A stretch of DNA of 64,000 bases, from the NCBI GenBank assembly GCA_963585895.1, contig OY757912.1:81545654-81609653 (forward strand), in the 5' to 3' direction. Positions 14,868 to 27,807 of the stretch are shown piece by piece. Position numbers and translations under genes: made by a program. Origin of the DNA: Sepioteuthis lessoniana. Its lineage: Eukaryota > Mollusca > Cephalopoda > Myopsida > Loliginidae. Below the pieces are notes generated by a model. That model had not been told where the DNA came from. It searched no databases and saw only the letters and a program-made list of their open reading frames with translations. Position 1 is the first letter of the stretch. Each line of letters opens with the position of its first letter.

Positions 14868-16465
14868 ATATGGTAATTAAAGCAATTTCTTAGCTTTTAA
14901 CAGTAATTGGTTGTGCAATAATTTGTTGATGGTATTGATTATATATTATTGTTCTTCAGGAATTGGTTTTCATGTACTTAAAGTACCATTTATATAATCA
15001 TGTATCAGTCTACTTGCTGGTAAGAACTTTAATTCCTCCACTGTCCACTGACTTAAATTCACTTTTTCTTTCTTCTGTCAAATGCCTGACTCTGAAGAAA
15101 AACTATTGGATTGTGATTAGTTCTTTAACCACTTTGTGACTTTGCATTTACTAAGTCTAAAATCAGCAGCAGCCCTAAATCCTTTATTTATCAATGTGAA
15201 TATACATGTGACAATTAATGCCTAAGAAAATGTGAACTAATAGAAAAAGTAATTTTTAATCAAACACCCAAATTTTAGGAAAATATTGCAAAAATGGCTC
15301 TGTCACCAGGCATAGATAAGTAATCTGCAGGCCATGTGTTTGAGATCCCTGGTATGATAAAACATATTTTTGGCTTTTAGCAAAATTGTTTAAGATGAGA
15401 TAATGCAACAAACTAATTTGTGTCTGTAATCTGATCAACAATCTTTCATCTCTCTTTATCTCATCTAATCTTCACATGCCAAATATCCACACTTGAGAAT
15501 TTGCACCACAATCAAAAGACACTTTAAAATAATTGTTTTATCTTGGAATGGTTATACTGATGTTGGATCACTCAGAAGAAATATGAGAAGTAAAATTATA
15601 TCCCATGACATTGTTCGTTTAAAAATGTCATGGATTTCTGTTAATTAAAACTTAAGTTATAAATTTCCTAATCATTAATGTAATGTTTATATCAAAATAT
15701 TTCAAAGTTTATTTTTATTTATTTATTAATTTTTCAAGGATACTTCAAAAGTCTGCGGGTCTTGCTTAATGCGAAAGTCCCTGCTAGCCTGGAAAAATCA
15801 CCCAATCCACCTATACCCATTGCTGAAAGCATTTTTGATTTGATCATGCGACCTGTAAATTTTGCCGTGTCCTCTGGAGACAAACAATTTTGGTTAGTAG
15901 ATGATGGTTTTAAAATTTTTAAAAGAATTTTTTTTTTCCAATAATTTGTTGATGGTATTGATTATATATTATTGTTCTTCAGGAATTGGTTTTCATGTAC
16001 TTAAAGTACCATTTATATAATCATGTATCAGTCAAACCTTGATTATGGTCATGAAATCATTAATTTATAAAGTTAAAAATTGCTCCTACTTTTTCTCATT
16101 GTGTTTAAATTCCAACCTTACAAAATTATTACTCAGTGCTTTTAATTTTGCCTAAAAATTTAGTCTTCAAAATTCATCTATATATTCACCCAAAACCTTT
16201 ACCTTGGACAGGATATGACAGTCAATTTTTCAGTGGAGTAAAGCTGGTCTGAATTTAGAGTTTTCTTTCTCCATAACTAGTTGCCTTACCATAGTTAAAG
16301 AACCCAGTCAGCCCTATGATTTGCCCATAGTTGAAAGGAAAAGAAGTGGATTTATGCCCTTCCCAGTCATTAGTGTGAAGTAAAATGGAAACAACCTCAT
16401 TCAGTATTTGAACTCTGGTCACTGATTGTATTTCCTATTGTGATAACTGTCACACACTAAGCACA

Positions 16466-16502
<37 letters not shown>

Positions 16503-19500
16503 ATATGGTAATTAAAGCAATTTCTTAGCTTTTAACAGTAATTGGTTGTGCAATTAATTCCAAATACAAAATCAACATTAAGTGTGGAGACTTTTTTTAT
16601 CTTCTAAGAGCACCTACCACTCCTGGTTCATTAAAAAGCATTGATAGATATTTCTCTTTTTTTTCTTTTTTTTTTTTTTAATTCAAGTAAAATGGAACAG
16701 GTTTGACATTGTATGACTCGTGAAGTTTGTCCCATAAAACCAGTTTTTTTTTTTCCCATGTCTCAGATACTGTAGAAAGTGATTAATCAGCATTATTGTA
16801 TTTTTTTATTTGTTTATTTTTTTAAAGATTTTTGTCATTGTACTGCTATTTTAAATTTTTATATTTTTGAAAGTGATAAACAATATCATAATTCTTCAAA
16901 CTTAAATGTAGTGAAGTTGATTATATATAATCTATAAGTTTACATGCTGGTTAACAAAACTTTGAAGAACTGGAGGTTTCTTGTCATTTTCAATTATATT
17001 ACTATTATGACTTAATCTTTTTCTGTTTTTAACAGGCTTTACATTTATAGAATTTCTCATTTAACTAAATCTATTTAAAAAGATAATTCTTCGGAGATAA
17101 GATACTATTATCATAAGAAAATCGTGGTAAAAAATCTTGAGTTCCTTCTATTTTCTTTTGATAGCACGAGTGTTCTTGGTGAAGTCTGTCATGAATTGTT
17201 CTGTCCACCTCATACTCAGCAAATTGAAGACTTTCTGTTACCAGCTATGGCATATGGCAAATATCCATTCCCATTTGTAGAGCTGATTCAAGCACTTATC
17301 GATAAGACTGCTGAAAAGAATGAGACGAGAGCTTTCTCAATCAGAAGACAGCCAGATGCTAATACAAAACGGTTTCCAGACCCCACTCCTTGGTTGTTAT
17401 ATGCTGTACTGGTACTTGGAAAAAATTATATTCGTAAGTAAAGATTTTGAATTTGTTAATGTTGATGGTGATATTTTTCCACTCAGTTCTTTATTATAAT
17501 TCTTTTGGCTCATACTCAGTATTTTTATTGATCTCTTTAGGCATGAAATTAAGATACATTACAGTTGTAGTCCCATTTTTGACACTTTTTGGGAAGTTTC
17601 CCCTTTCACTGCATCACCAATTAGTGACCTCTCTTCCCTCCTGCCCTAGAATTCTAGATCAAGTGTATCATGTTAGAGAAGAATGTCAAACTCTGTTAAC
17701 TCCTATACTATTTGCTTTAAGTCCACAATAATACCATACCCTAGAATGTGTAGAGAGAGACAGACAGACAGACTCAAAAGTACTATCATAAAAAATGAAA
17801 ACACAACTGTTAGATTGTACTGGAATTATATTTGAAACTAGAATGTTTTTATATTCTTTTTGCAGAACAAAAGATTTTCTTGAGAGATACCTTGTCAGTC
17901 AGTTTCAAATGTTTAATAGACTCTTAAATATAATTTATAGTTTATCAGAAACATGTTTTGCTCTTTTTTAATTAAACAAATCCCTTTTCCCTTTCATAAG
18001 CCATTATTTTCATCAATTTCAGTTGAAGCTGAAATTGATTATGTTCATGTGTCCTTTATGCTATGAAATATGATACCTTTGTTTTCTTATAAATAAAAAA
18101 TGTATAATAATAAAAAGTATCTAATTTAGTAATTGGAGGAGCCAATAGCAAATGTCTTAAAAAGCAATTGAACTGTTAATAATAATCTGCATAACAATTT
18201 TGAAGATATTAAAAAGATAACAAAACTTAATAAAAAGAATATTGTATTTATTTTTATGCATAAGTTTTGCCATGATTTCATTAAAAAAAAATTTAATTTC
18301 AAATTTCTTCATTATGAAGCAAGGACATCTACCTTTACTCATATAAACTAAGAAAATTTTTTTAAAAATCTGCTATGAGTTAAATAGTACCACTGCTGTT
18401 CTACAAAATTGGCCTTAGCATTAAATAAACCATGAAGGTTGATATGCCATTAAACAAAGAAACCAAGAAGCTTTTGACTTAGTTTAATAAGCACTTCAAG
18501 ATGTGCAACTTGACATCTTAAATATAACAAAAAGTAAATGTCAGAAAATTTCTTCAAATAAAATTTTGGGTTAAAAGAATATGGTATCAGACTTTTCTTA
18601 AATGATTAACTAAATTAAATTTTAAATGTATTGCCACATACATGAAAGCTAAGTGACAAATTATTAACCAAAAAAAAAGCAGTAAATTAGATTTTCTTTA
18701 TTATGGCAAAAAATATTATCTGCATTCTGGAGAGTTTGATTTCTGTAGTTGCTGGATTTATTGAAATGTCTTTCAAATTTTGTCTCTTAATGATGAAATC
18801 ATTTATTTTGTATAAATATTTTTTTATATATCTTTCCTGTCAATACACTTAATTCAGTGGAAAATGTCAATCATATAGACCTGATATTTGTAAAAATTTC
18901 AGATCAAAATTCAGCTAATATCAATCTTTAAACTTATGAACTCTCAATTTATTATATGTACATACACACAAAAAAGGGAAGACATTGTCTGTACTCTTCA
19001 GAAGTTTTATCAGCTTTCTTTTTATTTTTATAGAAAATCTCACAGCTCATCAGACATTTATGTACCTAATGATGCTTCAAAACCTTGTTCCTACACTCCC
19101 TCTGCCTCGAATCCCAAATCTGGAAGCCAATGACGATGATGATGATATTGATTCTGATTCTGAAGATATGATTGTGGATCCAGAAGTAAGGGGGAAAAAA
19201 ATTTTTTTTTGTCTTTTTTTTATCATTGTTACATATTAACATTATTTTAACTACATTCTAGCTTACAGTGATGTTACAGAGTATTTATCTGTTTCATCTG
19301 GATGAGTGATAAATGATTAGGACATTTTCATTTCTAATAAAATTATTAACTTCATAGTCTTTTCAAGAAAAAAACAAAATGCCTAAAGAAAGGTTAATTA
19401 ATACCTTATAATCCCTGTAGATGTCAGTGTGCCAGAAATTTGACTTTATTTATCCATATGCTATTAGCATTTACCTGAGTTTGCAACCATAATCGAGGGC

Positions 19501-19925
19501 AACCTGAAGGTTCTTTTTCAATAGCTAATACACAAAGGTGCAGGAGAGGGCCCTACTCCTTTCCCTGGATTGTTCTACTTTACCTTTGATACATACCTTA
19601 TCATGCTGAGTGTTAAGCAAGGAGGTGTGTGTGTGTATATATATTATTATCATATATATGCATATTATTTTTTATTTTATTTTTTTTTAATCGGAATTAA
19701 TACTTTGCATTCCAGGAGAATGATTTTGCTTCTCAGGAAAAACTACGTGAATCCTGCCTTCAATTTCTTGATTCTGTGTTACTTGCTCGCCGTATCATTA
19801 TCTGCCTCAATGAATTGCAAACACCTGACGTCCTTGTGGCCATCTGTAATATATGCCACAGTCTAATGTGTGACCAAAGAATACCCATTCACAAATTAAG
19901 GTAAATTTAACTTTTAATTTTCTTT

Positions 19926-19957
<32 letters not shown>

Positions 19958-22900
19958 TTTTTTTTTCCTAAATAAGATAGTGATAAAGAACATTGATTAG
20001 AAATAGCAATTTTATAACTGTTATATCTACATATATTTATTATTTAGACTAAGATTTTATCATACAGCTTTACTTTACTCTGAGAAACTATGTATATCAA
20101 AAAGTACATAGCCTAATGCTGGGAGAAACCATTTATTTTATACAACAAATATTTATTTTTCAACATAATATCCTTCCTTATCAATGAACTTAATTCACTG
20201 ATTAATATTAATCACATAGATCAAATGAATGTAGTGAAAATTTTTAATCCAGATTCAGCAAATAACTTCCTCCTCTCTGTAGAGTACACCGACTGCTTCT
20301 CTGCAGATGGGTAAGACCCCCTCCCCCAACGAGTGTCCTGGATGTGACATTAAACAATCTGATGGTGAGGTTTCAGTAATGTTGGAGATTTGAGGAATGC
20401 AGAGAACTCCTTTATTGCCATCGCTCTCAGGTCCACTCTGGCCCAGAGCAGTAGCACCTGATAAGGATCCTATCTATAGGTCAAATAGAACTAAACCATG
20501 GTTTCTCGAGTTTACTGTTTTTGCATTTAAACTGTGTATTTATGCTAAACTGAATTGTTTAAAATAGAACTCTTTTAACATTGAAACAGCGTACTTATGC
20601 TAAACTGAATTACTCGAAATAGAACTGTTTTGACCTCTAAACTGTGTACTTATGCTAAGCTGAATTATCTGGAAAAAAAACTTTTTACATTTAACTCGGT
20701 ATATTGCCCAGTTGGCTGGGGCTATAGAATACACCAACTGAACCTCTGCAGTGAGGTAAGACCGCGCCCTCTCCAAACGAGTGTCTTGGATATAACACTA
20801 AACAATCTGATGGTGAGGTTCCAGTGATGCTGAGGCTTTAGGGAATGTGGAGAATCTCTTCATTGCCATTGCTCCCAGGTCCACTTTGGCCCAGAGTGGT
20901 AGCACCTGATAGGGCCCTATCTATGTGTTAAATAGAACTAAACTGCATACTTATGCTCGACTGAATTGTTTGAATTAGAACTGTTTGACTAAATTGAATA
21001 GCTTGAAATAGAAATATTTTTGACAATTAAACTGTGTACTTATGCTAAACTGAACTGCTTTAAATAAAACTGTTTTTATGCTAAACTGAATTGTTTGAAA
21101 TAGAACCGTTTTGACATTTAACTGTGTGGAGAAAATCTATACTTATACTAAACTGAATTGTTTGAATAAACTCAATAGCTTGACATAAAAATGTTTTTGA
21201 CAAATTGTGTACTCATGCTAAACTGAGTTGTTTGAAATAGAACTATTTGTATAAAGATGGATTTGGCATTAAATAACCTACAAAGGTTGATATGCTATAA
21301 ACCCAAACAATCAACCAACCAACCAATCTCCTCTCTCTCACTCTCTTATACTTTGACTTGATTAATCATAACTGATGGATTTTTATGATTTATCCACACA
21401 AATACCATATTTTATAACACCCTCAACATTTTTTTAGCCTTATTTCTGATTATACAAAGTTATTTAATTACTTATTTCCATTAATTAATCCATTAATAAT
21501 TTTCATTCTATTGGAAAGTTTGAATATTTTCTTCTCTCATCACTTGATGACTATTTGTTAGATACATATTAATTTATATGCCTTTGTATTCATAACACAA
21601 TCATTTGGATCTTTTTTCTCCCTTAAAACTTCAATGTGTAAAATGTTTTTCTCCATTTCTTTACACTTAAAATTTGAAGTCAATGGTTTAAATCTATTTT
21701 TTAAATGTAAAATATTATGAATTTGCATAATTTCAAAGATAATCTTGTTCTTTATTTTACTTGGTTCTTTAATATTTTTGAAAACAAGTTTGAGTTTTAT
21801 ATTTTTTAATTCATTGTAATGGGTTTTCTAAGAAGGATAGATTTTTTGTCTAAGTTGATATGCAAATACTAAGTAGTTTATTATATGATCAGTTAATCAA
21901 AGTTATTTGTATTGGTACTGAATTTCTCTGATGTATGATGCTTATACTGTATTTCATGCAAATTTCAGATTGCTGTATACCTTGGCATTCAATGTGGATT
22001 TTATGAAACGGTTATGGCTAGAGTGTACTTTTAGATACTCTATATCAGTTAATGGGTAAGTCATTGCTTTTATTTCTGCTTTTATCAAATTAGTAATTTG
22101 GGTTTTTTAAATTTTGTGAACAAAAAAGCATTTTTCACAAGTTGTGAAAATGTATCTATCTGATTAAAAAAAAAAAGAAAACCGAATGCTCTAAGGCAAT
22201 ACTTTTTAAAATGATGTACGATTCACTCAATGGAGAAATAAATTATTTTAGTGGGGTGGGGGTGAATGAAACATTGTTTCTAAAACTCAAATTCTAAGAC
22301 TTTTTACTATTTTAACTAGTAAGATTCTTGGAACATTATTTTTTAAAAAATTTTTAGGATATAGAAAAACTTGAATTAGATAAGCACTTAACAAATCAGT
22401 TAATTCATGTTTTTTGTTTATGGAAAATGAATTCTTTATAAAATTATATACAAGTAAGAATAAGATAAAAATATGACACTTAGATATGAGCAAGTGGAAT
22501 TTTGTGATAAAAACTTAAGTGTTTTCAAGATATCCAAGATATTTCAAAACCATAGTAAAATGACAGTATTCTGTAGGTAAACATTCATTTTTCTATGTCA
22601 AGTAGCAACTATGTTGTTTTATGAAATTTGAAAGTTTGTATTTTTAAGAAATGTAAGATATGCACTTCTACCCTTGGTATTATTTAAATATTACATTGTG
22701 TTTTATTTTTCTTTCACAAATTCATTCTTTATCCAGAATAATTGCACTGTTGACAAGGCTTAGAATACACCGACTGTATCCTCCATAGAGGAGTAAACTC
22801 CACCCACCCCAAAAGAGTGTCCTGAGTATAACACTAAACTGCATCTAGTGGTGAGGCTCCAGTACTTAAATTCTGGAGAGTGTGAATGAAATACCTCTTC

Positions 22901-25900
22901 ATTGCCATTATTCCCAGATACACTCAGATCTGGAGTGGTAGTATCTGTTACGGTCCCATCTAGGAGTCCAGTAGATTTGTTTGAAATTTACTTGTAGTTA
23001 AGAATAGTTAAAACTATATTAGTGCAAACCTGATCATTATTAAATCAGAATGTTACTTCAAACCATATAATTGTGTATAAATTATTGGTATTAAATTTGG
23101 GACACTTCAAACTATATAACTGTATGCAAATTATTTGAATTAGATAGTATTAGATACCATATAACTATTTGCAAAAACTGCGATTTTAAAAAATGACTGC
23201 ATTGGCACATTGAAAATATAGATAGCTAAAATTATAATTAAAGAATTACAAATTAATCAAATTTTGAGATTAAATAACTGATAAGAGGGTGATATGCTAT
23301 TAAATAAACAAAACCCAACCAGAATAAAATGATGCTGCATTGGTATTTGCTAAACTTATCATAATCTGATATGAATTCACAATTTGGGGCACCCAGTAAG
23401 GAACAAACTCTATACACTTTCAAAGATTACTTTGTTCATTACTGATTTGTGGTAAATACCTTATTACCAAACTTAGCTTAATACACAGCACAATGCCAGA
23501 AAAGTGATCACCCAATGACCGTCAAACTTACTGTCATAGTAATGGTTTAAACTAGCTTGTTAACCATTGCTTCACACAAGGTGCATATTCACTGATGCAG
23601 TATAGAATTTCAGCAAAAACTAAAATAATAATCACAGCATCTTAATAAATCCTAATTGTTTTCCATTTTTCCAAATAGTGAAATACTTTTTCATTCATAT
23701 AAAGTATATAAATCTGTTAAATTTTCTCTCAGAACCAAGACAGCACTTATCCACATGTTGGCTCGAGGCATCTCATTAGCAGACAGTGATGTTCATGTTA
23801 TTGTTCCTCTCCTTTCTGTATTCTGCTCTGCATTCAGCCATTCTCTTCATACTTTGCATGATTCAGAGTTTTATGGAGAAATTGAAGGTGAGTTATTTTA
23901 CTTTTATAAATAAAGATTATTTTAATCCTTAAGGAAGACATTGTCATTCTAAAAAATCTTATCTTAGTTTTCAATTGGTACTGTACCAGATGTTATTTTG
24001 ATTTCCTGAGATATTTAAGCTCTTGTGATTTGAATTAAAAACTTTTAATTATGCTTCATGCTTTTAACTATTAATGTTTAAACAAAATGCATTTCTGACA
24101 CAAATTTTAAATGCCAACTAATGGGCTTTAATAGAGACCAACCATATTTATTTATTTTATTTTATTTATTTATTTATCTATTTATTTATTTATTTTTTTT
24201 TAGTTATTGTACAATGGTAAAGTTTAATAGAACTCAAACTAATCATTAAATTTGCAGAATTGGCTTTTAGATAGGCCTTAAAATGAAAATTTTGATTTGG
24301 ATTAATGAACTTATTTTTCTTACCTTTGATAGTCTTTCAGCAGATCATTAATTGTTATTTTTTGTTTTGGTTTTTTGGTTTTTATGTACAAATAGCTTCA
24401 ATCCCAGCTGAGTTTAAAGACAACCATTCAGAACAATCTACCAGTATGCCTTTCTCCCTCAGTGAATTGGTGCCAATGAGTTTGACTTTGCGTGATGCAT
24501 GCCTAGGAATCATCGAACTAGCCAATCCAGAAGCCAAGTTAGTTATGAATAAAGACTATCAACAAGCTCTTAATAAAACTAGAGTTTCTTTTAACACTGA
24601 AGAAAATTCATCAAAAAATCAAACACATCTTTGGCGACACTTATTTAAGGTAAGATAAGCTTTTTACTTTTAGGTAAAACATTTTATTTTTGTACGTATT
24701 TTTCTTTGATCATTGATTTTTATATTTTCTTTAATTTTATTTTTAGAAACATATTAAACTTTCAATATATGACCTCTAATTTTTAGCCACAAAAAGGTGT
24801 TTTTATCTTATATTGCATGTAATGAACGATGAGTAAACTTTAACTTGTTCAGAAATGCATCTGTGTAATGAACACCCCCTTGCTTTTGTTGGGGAAAATT
24901 GATCCTAAAAGGTTGTTCATTACAAATACGATTTTAAAAAAAAATGCTTGCAATGGAACATTGAAAATATAGTTATGATTGTAATCAAACATTTACAAAT
25001 GAATTGAAGTTCAGCATTAAATAATACACAAGATGATATGCCATTAAACAAGTAAACCAAACATCTTATAGAATTTATATTGCAACTAATTTAAAAGGGA
25101 GTACTCTAACATTTAATACTTATCACCCTTGAGAAATTATAATGACCTCTGTGAACATGAATATAGATCCCTACGCTACTATTTAAGCTGCAAATTAGAT
25201 TGGAAATTGCTTTATTCTCTAATTCAAAGTAGTTAAAACATTTTAATTGTATTACACTAAAAGAATCTTTCTACAATATGCCATTTTTGTTTTTTTATTG
25301 TAGCACATATACAATGATATGTTAACCCAGTTGGTTAGGGTTGTAGAATACACCTCTGCAGAGGGGTAAGATCCCCCTTCCCAATGACTATCCTAGATTG
25401 TGAGACTCCAGTAATGCTGGAATTTTGGGGAATGCAGAGTACCTCTTCATCCCAGGTCCATTCTGGCCTGCAGTGGTAGCACCTGATAGGGTCCTATCTA
25501 TAGGTCAAGTAGAACTGTTTTTAAACTGAATGCAAGCAAATGTCTTATGCTAAATTGAATTGTGGGAAATAGAACTGTTTGATCATTTAACTGTGTGTAT
25601 ACAAATGACTGATGTTTAAGCAATATTTACAATCATTTAACTCTGTGTAAAAGAATGAGCTTAGGCTCGTTTAAAAACATTATCAACAAAATGTGTTTAC
25701 AAATGATATATTTGATATACATGTATAAAGAGGAATTGTCATTAAATAACTTATAATGGTTGATATGCCACCAAACCAAACCAAACCATAATATCCTTAT
25801 TATAAATAATGTTAAATTTCTCAACGAACCTTTTTGCGTGTAAAATATTTTATTGTCCTAGCAATAGTGTAATCAATATTATGCTGCACATTTTTATCTT

Positions 25901-27758
25901 ATTTAAACTCTATAAAAAATTTCTCATGTAAAATTTAAAAATAAACTGATGTTTCTGTTTATGAAATTTCATTGTACTTCTTTTTAAAGCATGCTATAAA
26001 ATAATCATAATACCTGTAATTATTATGAATCACCTGAATATTTTTTTACACAAAGTTTCGTGCATATCAAGAGATTATGTGCTGAGTTTGTCAGTTACAA
26101 AGAAACAGTTTTTTTTCTCTTTATATTATTAGTATGTATGATAGAAACAAACAATTTTAAAATTCTGTTCTAAAATTTCCAACATATATTCAAACATCTT
26201 CAATAAATGTAGAAAAGTAAACATGTTCATCTCTCATAAGTAGTCCTAATCAGTGTGTGTACTTGAAAAAATACATTCAATTTATATTAACCTGTTATGG
26301 AGAAAAATCAAAAAACAAAGTAATCCAAAAGTGATGAATTTAGTATGAAGCAAAGTCAATGTTAAAACGTTTTGGTTTTAATGAACCTTCATTAGGACTT
26401 TAAAATGGTGAAACAAGTGTTGATAGAATAATGTGGATGTTAAATAAAATACAAATTATTTTTAATCTGTTGTATCTCTTAGTGGTTCCATTTAACATCA
26501 TTGTCTGTGTCAATCATGAAATGGATTTTAAAAAAAAATGCTGATTGAATGATTATATGATCTTTCTTTGCATATATTCTCCTTCCTCTGTTTTTGTATT
26601 TTATCAAACCGCCATTGTTGTTCTATCAACACTAGTTTCACCATTTTAAAGTCCTAATGAAGGTTCATTAAAACTGAAACATTTTAATGTCTACTTTGCT
26701 TCATAATAAATTCATCACTTTTGGATTATTTTGTTTTTCAATTTTTCTCTATACTGTCGGATTCATTTCCATTATTTACTTCCATTAACCTGTTGTATAT
26801 AATATATATCTACACTTTAATGCAAATTAAATGCATTTCTTTTTTATATATAAAATTGATTGCATTTATATATAATATAAATTGAATGCATTTTATAGAT
26901 AGATAATAAAAAGAGAAAGGCAAATGAGATAAGATTGCACGAAATTTGTTTGATGCTATTATAGCAGAGCAGGTACAGAACTTTAAAATATTATAATTAT
27001 GAATCCTAGAAGTCCGTTATTTGAAGTTTCTTGGAGTGTGCACAATCATCAGATGGAGATGGAGGGGGGGACTAATCAATCATAATTGTAGCATATAGTT
27101 AAGATGGAAGTGCATGTGACATTCACACATTGTGTATGTATGTATAAACATTAGGGCAGCCCTAAATCTTGGAAAACACTTAATGTATAAAAGCTGAAGA
27201 GAAACTATTATCTGATCAGTCAAAAAATGGAAGCTTAATTTTTCTGAGTGTTGATTACTCGTACATATTGAAAAGATTTTGCCATTCATTTCAAAGACTG
27301 CAGAATAATTCATTATGACTCCACAAGGCTAATTGTTTAATATGCTTCTTTTTTTTCTTTTTTAGTATTAAAGTAACATTACTTTTATTTTAATAGTCAA
27401 TATCTACTCTGGTGAAGCAGTTACACTCTAGAGATACCCGCCGTCAGTTTTGCCCTCCTAATCATTGGTTGGCTGATCATGTGCATATACGTACTGATAA
27501 GGTAAGTTTTTAGACATTACAAAATCCTTTCTACCTACAAAAAATTTTGACACCTTGTAAAATATAATCTTTACAGAAATATACTGCATTTATTTTAAGT
27601 CTCTGTAACTGAATTTTAATTGAGAGGCTGCAACTTTTAGTTATAATATTGTTACTAATCCTACCTTTTTGCTTCATATTCACCTAAAGCTAAATAATGT
27701 TCATAAACTTGATTAACAATGGATAAATGGACTGCAGCCATGTGTGTGTGTATGTATG

Positions 27759-27807
<49 letters not shown>

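Larger units (their letters stand above)
14632..15010. repeat. Order-swapped local duplicate (B'-A')
   Basis: 14632-14919 repeats 16279-16554 and 14916-15010 repeats 15939-16033, joined in the opposite order to the downstream arrangement. The junction shares CAAT with both sources. By eye the copies are near identical; the length difference equals the difference in the (TA)n tract. The left part is a truncated SINE A copy. Confidence 0.95.
15939..16554. repeat. Source region of the order-swapped duplicate (A-M-B)
   Basis: A (15939-16033) and B (16279-16554) are the parts repeated upstream; the 245 bp between them (M) is not. Here the SINE A copy in B is continuous with its own 3' part, so this is the original arrangement. 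Confidence 0.9.

Noticed and set aside
15296-15352. tRNA-like text with TTTGAGATCC
   Set aside because: No second copy in the window and no convincing A box.
19570-19866. 98-codon open frame overlapping exon 10
   Set aside because: It is in a different frame from the conserved UBE3C reading and begins in a SINE fragment.
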